Shown: piece by piece, positions 1 through 7,177 of the stretch
Numbering within the stretch: position 1 is the stretch's first letter
Layout of the letters: the number at the start of each line of letters is the position of its first letter
NCBI GenBank assembly: GCA_027604665.1
Contig: JADGIZ010000640.1
Coordinates: 1-10,689 of the forward strand
Length of the DNA stretch: 10,689 bases
Direction of reading: 5' to 3'
Origin: Polyrhizophydium stewartii
Lineage: Eukaryota > Chytridiomycota > Chytridiomycetes > Rhizophydiales
Translations under genes and position numbers: made by a program
Notes under the pieces: model-generated
Told to the model about the DNA's origin: nothing
The model's input: the letters and a program-made list of their open reading frames with translations, nothing else
Databases searched by the model: none

Positions 1-458
1 GGACCAACAGTGACTACATCCAGAATGCGCCGGGTCTCAAGGTGCTTGAGGATGGCGGCTTCAAGTACTTTTGCTCCTTCAACCTTAACTGGAAGAACTA
101 CGCGATGATTTGCATCGCGTCGATGCATCTTTACCACGATTAGGTCGGCGAGAGGTCTTGGACCAAGTGCGACGGCAAGCCTACACCGAATGGCACTCTA
201 TTCATCAAGATCTCGAAACGCGAATTCAAGCAGACCCGCCACATCAAGTGGCAGCAGCGTGTACTCCGGGACCTGCAGAAGCGCGAGCGTCGCCAGCGCG
301 AGAGGGACGGCAAGAACGACATCTTTGCCGACATGCCATCGATCCAAAGCACCTCGATCGCGAACGTCGAGAAGCTCTTCGACCTTCTCGCTGCAGACGG
401 CCAGACCGCCTCGGCAAGGAAACCACAACTGCGAATCAGCACCAGTCAAAGATTTTAA
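1..458 (+). CDS. 3' end of an unrecognised protein, 5' cut by window edge
   Basis: I do not recognise the family. Reading from base 3, codons give TNSDYIQNAPGLKVLEDG and then an aromatic-rich stretch ending NLNWKNY. The frame meets TAG at 141-143, but coding-looking sequence continues in the same frame right after it (GERSWTKCDGKPTPNGTLF, then a long Arg/Lys/Gln-rich helix-like segment around KWQQRVLRDLQKRERR) to TAA at 456-458. The simplest model is a phase-0 intron ending at that TAG. The best fit is 102-143, a GC-AG intron of 42 bases; a GT-AG alternative is 42-143, but it would remove sequence with good codon bias. Neither has the CTGAC branch-like motif common elsewhere here, so the join is weak. 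The basic C-terminal segment could bind nucleic acid or form a coiled coil, but that is only a guess. The gene is convergent with the importin gene, 130 bases away. Confidence 0.5.
102..143 (+). other. Proposed GC-AG intron of the first gene
   Basis: Removing these 42 bases joins two coding-like stretches that share one frame and are separated only by TAG at 141-143. The donor dinucleotide would be GC (following TAC), the acceptor TTAG. No GT lies in a position that gives a workable shorter intron. It is shorter than every other intron inferred here and its donor context is poor, so a sequencing error, a pseudogene stop or the longer 42-143 intron remain possible. Confidence 0.35.
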
Positions 459-588
459 ATTCGTTGCACAATCATGACCGATTAGGGATTGTGATTTGTG
501 GCTTGATTGCCGCGGATGCCAGCAAGTGACCAGACGCTGCCATCCGACATGTCAAAAAGACATGCTCCAGGTGCATGAGGATGAGCGT
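459..588. other. Intergenic region between two convergent genes
   Basis: This 130-base gap holds the 3' ends of the first gene (+) and the importin gene (-). It contains a perfect 6-bp hairpin at 548-564 (CATGTC, five A, GACATG). No AATAAA signal is evident on either strand. No further gene is seen. Confidence 0.6.
548..564. other. Small inverted repeat downstream of the importin stop
   Basis: CATGTC, five A, GACATG: a perfect 6-bp stem with a five-base loop, 25 bases beyond the importin stop on its strand. It could fold in either 3' untranslated RNA, but is short enough to be chance. Confidence 0.4.
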
Positions 589-3500
589 TTATTGTGTCAG
601 AGCACGCACGACAGCGTCGCGGGCGTCGGCTGGCATTGCGGCCACGATGGCCTCAAACTCGGCCGCACGGTGGGTGCGCATCGAGTTCATGAAGCCAACG
701 AGGCTCGAGCGGTCGGCGTCGCGTAGCTGCGCGGCGGGCGGCGCGAGCATCTGCCCAAACACGTGCACGATGCGCGGAAGGAGCGCGACCGCGGCCGCGT
801 TCTGGGCGTCGAGGAGCCCGAGCAGGCACTTGATAACGCTCTCGTTCTCAACAAAGTCGCGCTTGAGCGGAAGCGCCTCGACAAAGACCGGAAGCACCTG
901 ATCGAGAGGCACAGCGCCCGGGGCGCGGAGGATCATACGCGCGACGGTGCCGCATGCGTTGTCGGCGAGGTTGCTCTTTGCCGTGGACTTGAAGAACGGG
1001 TGGAGCAGCTGAAGCAACTGCGGGTAGTACGAGGTGAGGTCGACGGTGGAGTACTGGATCAGCACGCCAAGGCCAAAGACGGCGTTGCTGCGGACCTCCT
1101 CCTCGTCGTCGCGCAGCGCGCGCATGAACAGCTGCAGCAGATCGCCCGTGAACTGCGAAATGCCCGACTCCAGGCCATCGACAATCTCGGCGAGCGAGCC
1201 AACGGCCATGCTGCGGTCCGAGACCGGGCGTGATTTCTGGTAGTGCTTGGCAATGAGCGGCAGGAACGGCGCAAAGACATGGGGGAAGTTGGGGCCGAGC
1301 GCTGCGGCGAGCGCGCCAAGGACGTCGGCGGCGGTGCTGATGACGAGCGCGTCCAACTCTGCGAGCTCCTCGTCGCCCTGTCCGGCAGAGGGATCAAAGT
1401 CCTCGCTGATCTGGCAGCCGTGCTCGCCGGTGAACAGCAGCTGCAGCAGGCCCGTGAGCGCGTCGAGATGGCGGGGCGACTCGTGCGGCGAGTCCGTGAA
1501 CTCGAATGCCACCGCCGCGGGGCCAACCTGCTTGATGGTCTCGGTGAGCTCCTGGAGCAGGCGAGCCATGACCATGCTTCAGAGCGAAAGGTGTGTCAGC
1601 AAGAAGCGAATTAGCGCTGCAGCCATGCTGCCGCCCGACGGCCGTTGCTGCGGCGTCCGCCCACGTCTGCCGCGAGCCGCGCACTACCACTGCTTCAGAA
1701 AGAGATGACTCAGGTTGATATCAAGGTGCTTTTCACACTCAGTGTGAGCTGGGTACTGAGATGCTTTCATCACGAGCAGTGGCAGGCTGCGGCGGCGACG
1801 CGGAGCGCGAGACGGAGACTGACGGGCAGACACGGGGCGTGGGCGTTGCTCTCGCGAGCGCGCGTAACCTACCGGCTGTCCTCTTCCTCGAGCATTGTGA
1901 TGACGCCGCCGAGGGCAAGCTGCGCGACGCTGACAACGTTTTCGTGCGCCGGGACCGCGAGGGGCAGGCCCGGGGTCCACTCGCCCGGATGGGCCATGGA
2001 GAACACCGTGGTGAAGAAGCGAAGCAGGCATTGGGCGGCCGAGATGCGAACCTCCTCATTGAAATGCTGCGTTGCGCCATTGGCGGCGTTGAGGACATCG
2101 GCGACGTAGGGCATGAAGGCCGAGCGCGTTGCGGCAAAGAGCTCGCCAAGGGCAGAGAACGACGATGCTTTTTCATGAGAAATGGCCGAGTTGAACGAAA
2201 ACTTGTTTGCATCGTCGTCCTCGTCGTCGTCCTCGTCGTCGAGATCAACCTCGTCGGGCGTGGTTGTGTCGAGCAGGCTGTTCCAGTCCTTGTCTTGCAG
2301 CTTGCACGAGAACATGATCTGGGGCACAATGAGGGACAGGAAGGGGGAAAAGTCTTCGCCAAAGACACGAGCCAGCGTACCAAAGAAGCTGTAGCTGTAC
2401 TCGCGCAGCTGCGAATTGTCGATGTGGATGCCCTGAATGGCGACCTCCATGACTCGCTGGGTGTACGGCGCAAAGGCCTCCTTGCCCATGGCCTCGGCAA
2501 CGGCAGCAACGGCGTCGGTGGCGACGGCGCGCAGGTCGAGGTCGCTGGTCTCGGAGAGGCTCATGAGGGCGTAGAGGCGGGCCATGACGCCCTCAAAGTA
2601 GGGGCCAAATGCCGAGCCGGCGGAGCGTGCGAGCGTGCCGATGCAGTTGGTTGCCGAGAGCACCGTCTTGCGGTTGGGCGACGCAAGCAGACCAACGAGC
2701 TTCTGGATGAGCGTGTCGGTGTAGGGGGCAACTTCGTCGTCGAGCGACTCGACAATCGAGTCGATGGTGGTGATGGCCACGGGCTGGACGTCTGGGTCGG
2801 GGTCGTCGCACATGGAGAGGAGGAGCGGCAGGAGCACGGCATGCTGGACCGTCACTTCGTCGTCAAGGTCCTCGGCGAGTGCACCAAGGGCGGTACACGC
2901 GGAGCGCCGGACCGACGGAGCCGCGTCCTGCATGGCGTGCACGATGAGTGGGAAGATCTCTGAGATGCGCTCGCGCATGTGGTCGGCGCAGCCCTCGACG
3001 AGGACGGCGATCGAGAGCATGGCGGCGCGGCGGTAGTTGGCATCGGCCGACTGTAGGAATACGACGGCATTCCTCATCACAAGAGGGAACACATGCTGGG
3101 GCGGGAAGATCACGGCAAGCGAATTGACAAGCTGCAGTGCCGTCTTGGCGGGGTATTGCTCGTCGCGGTCGGCAGGCTCCTCCTCTGCAGCGACGGGGAG
3201 AGCCGCCTCGAGGATGACGGGAATAAGACCTTGCTTCTGGATCTTGGAGCGGGCGTAGTGGGTCGACGTCATGATGAACGATAATGCCATTGAGCGGACC
3301 TCGTCCGACTGGTTGGTGTCCTTGGCGATAGCCGCGCAGAGATTGACAAAGTCGGCAAAGTGCTTTTGCAGGAAAGGCAGCTCCTTCGGGATGTGTCAGC
3401 AGCGCAATCTACAGGCAGTGGCACGGACAGGCGCAGATCCGCGAGCATCACGCACCAGCACCATGAGGTCTTCGAAGACTTCAAAGATCTTGTGCGCAGC

Positions 3501-4699
3501 ATCGTCGTCGCCCGCAGCGATGGTGCGCTGCAGAGCGCCGACCATGCTCGGAACCAGCTCGCGGAAGGTCTTCTACTCGATCGTTTGGACAGCGAGGGCA
3601 AAGGACAGATGCGTCAACCACAGCGCATCCGGGCGGGAGATCCGTGCGCACAAACCCACAAAGGAGGAGGAGATGTCGTCAATGAACTCGGCCAGCTTTC
3701 CGAGCGCTCTTTGATAGTGTATCCAGTGCAGCCTTGTCAGCAAGCCGGCTCGCGCATGGGAAGCAGGTGTGTCGCCAGATCCTCACTGGACTGTTGTGAC
3801 GGCGACAAGCAGGCTCTCCGGGTCGTTGACCGAGTTGCTGAACACCGCGAGCAGCTCGGGCATGAAGCTGGACATCTGGCTGTCCAGGACCTCAAAGAGC
3901 GTGAAGAGCACGTAGACGCCGACCTGGCGGGCGGTGCGCGGCAGGCGGGGGGGGGAGGCGGCGACACTCGGGGTTGGCAAGACTGCACCGCGGGCAGACA
4001 GGCAGACAAGCACAAGGGCATGCGGCTCACCTCGCGCTGGCTGGCGACGCTGCTTGTGCAGAGGCCGTGGAGGGCGCCAATCAGCTCGGTCCAGCGCTGC
4101 TGGGCGACCTCGATCTTGGCGATCTCGGAGATGACGCGGGCGAGGGCATGGCGCACGAGGTTGCTGGGTTGCGGGGAAAGGACGGAGCACCAGGCGGGCG
4201 GCGTGAGAAGGTCAGGCTCTGGCAGAGAAGAAAAAAAAGTACAAGAAAAAAAAAGAGGGGCGGAACAATAAGACACAGATGCGCTTACTGGGACTCGTTG
4301 ACGGTGACGCCGAGGATGTTGGCCTTGATGTCGGCGCGGATGGGCTCGGCGAGGTCGAGCCACGCGCGTCCATGGTGCTTCTCGATGAGCTTGCGCGCCT
4401 CGACAGCAGCGAGCTGGCGCACGGGCGTGCTCTGCGACTGGGTGATGATTTGCAGCAGTGCGGGGATGGTCTCGGGCCGCTTGAGCCACTGCGAGGAGAG
4501 CTCGGCAGTGGCCTGAGGGCGGCAGGCACGGGGCGGTGATGCAGAGCATGTCAGCTTGGCGGGTGGTGCGTCGTCAAGGAGGGCGGCCGGCGGGTCGCAC
4601 CTGCGAAAGCACAGCCGTCGAGTGCTCGTTCGTCACGAGGGCCAGAAGCGACTCGAGCCGTTGCACGTTGGGATCCTGGCGGCGTGCGGGCGGCAGCAT
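589..4699 (-). CDS. IPO4: Importin-4 / Kap123-family karyopherin beta, eight exons, complete
   Basis: Nuclear import receptor of the importin-beta family (Kap123/IPO4 branch, known to carry ribosomal proteins and histones through the nuclear pore). Exons on the minus strand: 4699-4601, 4512-4289, 4163-4031, 3923-3787, 3708-3660, 3572-3456, 3383-1873, 1576-589. The joined frame is 3,258 bases, about 1,085 residues, close to the usual 1,080-1,110. The N-terminus starts MLPPARRQDP and contains QLAAVEARKLIEKHH, the typical importin N-terminal motif. HEAT-type helices run throughout, and an Asp/Glu-rich loop (DEVDLDDEDDDEDDDANKF) sits near residue 635, as in this family. EYSYSFFGTLARVFGEDFSP is also family-like. 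All splice joins keep the frame: the first, third, fifth and sixth introns are phase 0 and the second, fourth and seventh phase 2. The ATG at 4697-4699 is chosen because the family motif follows directly; the upstream in-frame extension looks like shadow sequence. It is divergent from the BAP31-like gene. RanBP5/Kap121 is a less likely alternative. Confidence 0.95.
1577..1872 (-). other. Long seventh intron of the importin gene
   Basis: Donor GTAGGT follows ...GAGGACAGCCG, and the acceptor is CTGAAG with GCTGAC about 25 bases upstream. Splicing is phase 2 and joins EEEDSR to MVMARLLQEL. At 296 bases it is the longest securely placed intron in the window. I see no gene inside it on either strand. 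Confidence 0.8.
4164..4288 (-). other. Second importin intron with strong pyrimidine tracts and a decoy acceptor
   Basis: Donor GTAAGC. On the minus strand the intron carries two T-runs of about nine bases each, seen as A-runs near 4231-4254 on the plus strand, followed by a good-looking TCTGCCAG. Using that site would put a stop in frame almost at once. The later ACCCAG, with a CTGAC-like motif before it, restores the family-matching frame. Confidence 0.75.
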
Positions 4700-5004
4700 C
4701 GGCAGAGGCAGCCGATCAGCGGTCGTGCGCGGCAGCGTCGCGGGGCATGCGCTTGCACGCCCACCATTGTGCCCTGTGCGGCAAGACCGGGCCACTGGCG
4801 CTCCGTCCCCGCGCGTCGGCGCGTCCATGTGCATGCATATGGTGCGGGCGACTTCCGGACGAAAGACGTGGCCCGAGCCGATTGGGCATGGCTGGGAAGC
4901 GGCGGCCGCGGCTTGCCTCAAAAGGCCCCGGTCGCCCGTCTCGCCGCCCCGCTGCTGCCCGGCGGCCGCACTCAACGATCCGCCCGCGTAGCCGCCGTGA
5001 TGCC
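4700..5004. promoter_or_regulatory. Shared upstream region of importin (-) and BAP31-like (+) genes
   Basis: This 305-base gap separates the two start codons of a head-to-head pair, so it probably holds both promoters. It is GC-rich with no TATA box that I can defend. It also ends in a possible splice acceptor (GCGTAG, AG at 4990-4991) just before the BAP31-like start. No hydrophobic reading frame that could encode a missing first exon is present in any plus-strand frame. Confidence 0.45.
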
Positions 5005-5505
5005 ATGAACGTCATCTCGCGCGCGGCCAACAACGAGTACGCCGTCTGGCTCAGCCGCATCGCCATGATCGTCGTGGCAGGAGTCTTTGTCGACAACGTT
5101 GTCCGCCTGGTCCGCATCGAGTCCGAGACGCACCGCAACTTCTCGGCCCTCAACTACCCGCAGGGCACGCTCGAGTACGACTTTGCCAAGCTGCAGGGCA
5201 AGCACCAGCGCTTCTACGCTCAGCGCAACGTCTATCTCTCCGGCTTTGCGCTCTTCATGACTCTGGTGCTGTTCCGCCGCTTCCGGGACATGTACGCCAT
5301 TGCCGAGCTCGAGCTCGAGATCGCGAATCTCAAGGCCACCCCCATCCCCGGAACGGGCGCTGCCAAGGCCGCATCGTCGTCGTCGACCACCACCACGACG
5401 ACCACCACGACGTCCTCGTCCAAGCCGATTCCCGCCGCTTCCAACGGCGCCTTTTCGGCTTCGCCGGCGGCCGACTCGACCCTTCGCAACCGCAAGGACA
5501 AGTGA
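5005..5505 (+). CDS. BCAP31: BAP31/Yet-like ER membrane protein, first membrane segment not found
   Basis: BAP31/Yet proteins are ER membrane chaperone or quality-control factors with three membrane spans and a cytosolic tail. The 166-residue product has a hydrophobic span at about residues 14-36, the family signature AQRNVYLSGF at 72-81, another span at about 76-90, then a helix rich in Glu/Leu. A Ser/Thr low-complexity linker follows, and the C-terminus is RKDK, which resembles the dibasic ER-retrieval signals of the family. Known members have one more span before the first one seen here. In-frame codons just upstream read RRDA and follow a possible acceptor at 4990-4991, matching the basic stretch that normally follows span one. 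The true protein may therefore have an exon outside what I can identify, or the protein may be shortened. It is convergent with SEC62, another ER protein. Confidence 0.72.
   Translation: MNVISRAANNEYAVWLSRIAMIVVAGVFVDNVVRLVRIESETHRNFSALNYPQGTLEYDFAKLQGKHQRFYAQRNVYLSGFALFMTLVLFRRFRDMYAIAELELEIANLKATPIPGTGAAKAASSSSTTTTTTTTTSSSKPIPAASNGAFSASPAADSTLRNRKDK
5371..5424 (+). repeat. Low-complexity Ser/Thr codon run in the BAP31-like gene
   Basis: A run of TCG/TCC codons followed by ACC/ACG codons encodes about four Ser, nine Thr and three Ser. It links the membrane part to the tail. The mixture of synonymous codons suggests a slippage-born tract that has since diverged, not a fresh expansion. Confidence 0.8.
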
Positions 5506-5940
5506 TTTCGGACTCAAAAGCACCTGCTCCTCATGTTCTGCATTCTCCCTCAGACCCACAGTCATTCTGCGCCTCTTCCTGCCGATCGCTGCTTCGCCAT
5601 GATCCCGGCTCCTCATCGAATTCGCAAGCAATGAAGCCGGCAGCTGCAGGCTCACGCCACACAGGGTGTGCGAGACCGGCGATGATGGGTGGGGAGCGAT
5701 ATGCAGCCGGAAACAGATGCGCGTCTGGTTTGTCATCAACTATCATTGGCACAAGGCCGGTCAAAGGTGGAGAAAGTCCTGAGCTGCAGAAGAAGGGATG
5801 CAAGCACGCACGGCTGCGCATGCCCGGCCATGCTGGCTTGCGCACCTTGGGGAGTTTGGGAGGAAAACAGCCTTGCAGGGGCCGCCGTGCGCCAAGGGCA
5901 GTGCGCTGCCAATAGGCAGTACATGGGTGCTTGTGCACAG
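5506..5940. other. Intergenic region between convergent BAP31-like and SEC62 genes
   Basis: This is a 435-base gap that should hold both 3' untranslated regions. I looked for tRNA-like boxes, AATAAA signals, conserved-looking reading frames and strong hairpins and found nothing I can support. Confidence 0.5.
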
Positions 5941-7060
5941 TCATTGGTTCTTTTTCTTGGGTGGATCCCATCTGCGGGTGTAAGGTCAGCGCACAGGAGC
6001 ACGACAGAGACATGATCACGCCAAAAAAAAAAAGCACAACTCACGCCCACAAAGGCACAAAGCTCTCGAAGAAGCCAACGTCTGCCCACAAGTTGGGGAA
6101 CAGCCAGCCGCCGCGGCCCAAAACAAGAACAAGCGCGAACCAGATGATGATGCGCAACACGGCGATGGCCATGAGCAGGCCAAGGAGGCCCATGAGCACA
6201 AGCGACAGGTAGTAGACGCCCTGGCGCAGGAACTGCGGCCAGAGCGGGAACATGACGCCTGCGAACGTGAGCAGCAGCACGCCGACGCCAATGAGCGTGC
6301 CGCGCCACTGCGAGCCCTCATAGACCCAGATGTAATATTGGTCCGGCGAGAAGGGCGTATCGGGCGGCGCGAGGCCGAGCTGCGTCGAGCCCGGCTGCTT
6401 GGACGCCGGGATGAACATGTGGTGCGCCATGAGGCGGGCGATCATGACCTCTCCCGCGGGGCGGTCGGCGATCTCGGGTCGGCCCGACTTCTTGCGGTAT
6501 GGCTCGCGCAGCAGTGCGTTGACGGCATGCTTGCCTGCGCGGCGTGCGGGGCCAGGCGCGGCGCCGGAGCGGGCGTGTGTGTCAGCCGCGCGGCGGGGGG
6601 TCGCACGCGGCGCAACTGCCGGCCGGCCAGCCCGGCGGACCGAGCGGGCGGATGCGCCACGGGCGCGGGCGGACCCGGCCCCACCTTTGAAGAACTCGAC
6701 ACGCTTGCCGCTCAGGAAGCCCTGGCGCAGGCGGAACTCGGACTCGCCGACGTTGCGCAGGTAGTTTGCGACGGCGAGGACGTCAGCAGGCACCTGGGTC
6801 TGCGGCGGGCGGCGGTGGGGAGGGGGCGATCGGCCCGTGGCGGTGTGGGCGGCCGGGCATGGCAGCGGTGCCAGCAGCCGAATCGCGGGCGGATTGCGGC
6901 GAGGGAGCGGTGCGCGGGCCGTGTGCAGGCGGGCGTCAGCGTGCGTCAGCGGGCGGCCTCGCGGGCGTGCCGGCGAGCGGACGGGGTGCGCCAACGGGCG
7001 GCGGGCTGGGTCGGGCCGGGCCGGGCCGGCGCCGCAAGGCGCCGCATGCGCTCGCACCAT
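5941..7060 (-). CDS. SEC62: SEC62, ER post-translational translocation subunit; first exon uncertain
   Basis: SEC62 works with SEC63 at the SEC61 channel to move finished precursors into the ER. Secure exons on the minus strand: 6799-6685 (or starting at 6793), 6534-6045, 5971-5941. The protein has the N-terminal domain (VLAVANYLRNVG, GKRVEFFKGKHAVNALLREP), the cytosolic YYIWVYEGSQWRGTLIG motif, two membrane spans at about residues 118-137 and 146-178, and the conserved WLFPNLWADVGFFESFVPLW. The last 31-base exon adds WDPPKKKNQ and stop. The intron at 5972-6044 starts GTGAGT and has GCTGAC before CCCGCAG, so the TGA at 6041-6043 is intronic. The only phase-compatible ATG with a good donor is 7060-7058, giving a start exon of ATG alone and a 212-residue protein. 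This is shorter than yeast (roughly 280) or human (roughly 400) SEC62; the long acidic or LC3-binding tail is absent. Start confidence is low. Confidence 0.92.
6535..6684 (-). other. SEC62 intron after FFKG
   Basis: Donor GTGGGG follows TTCTTCAAAG, and the acceptor GCGCAG precedes GCAAGCATG. It is phase 1, joining to FFKGKHAVNALL exactly as in SEC62 homologues. GCTGACACA lies about 45 bases before the acceptor. The 150 bases are extremely GC-rich and can be read through without stops, so gene finders may wrongly keep them as coding. Confidence 0.9.
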
Positions 7061-7177
7061 CTCGGTCACACGCAACCCGCGGGGCGCAGGCCGCGGGCGC
7101 TGGGCTCTCGCGCCCTGAGGACGCGTGCGGCCGTCTCTCTCGCGGCGCAAAAAAGTTCATGTGTCACCGCACCCCCA
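7061..7177. promoter_or_regulatory. Probable shared upstream region of SEC62 (-) and TRA2-like (+)
   Basis: If the proposed starts at 7060 and 7178 are right, this 117-base interval is a bidirectional promoter for a head-to-head pair. It is GC-rich with a short A-run at 7149-7154. No motif can be named with confidence, and the limits move if either start is wrong. Confidence 0.3.

Noticed and set aside
141..143. Reassigned TAG stop codon
   Set aside because: All other genes in the window use TAA or TGA stops normally and no other in-frame TAG is needed within a secure exon; an intron is simpler.
1761..2963. 400-residue open frame on the plus strand
   Set aside because: It lies opposite the large importin exon and its composition (Val/Gly/Arg-rich, no domain) is that of an antisense shadow. 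The minus-strand frame matches Kap123/IPO4 throughout.
4700..4975. N-terminal extension of the importin upstream of 4699
   Set aside because: The open frame continues upstream but is Gly/Arg/Ala filler, while family homology begins just after the chosen ATG.
5506..5940. tRNA or small RNA gene in the longest gap
   Set aside because: I found no B-box-like GGTTCGA sequence, cloverleaf pairing or terminator T-run arrangement on either strand.
6041..6046. SEC62 ending at TGA 6041-6043
   Set aside because: The TGA is part of a perfect GTGAGT donor, and the next exon adds WDPPKKKNQ, the usual continuation of the family motif.
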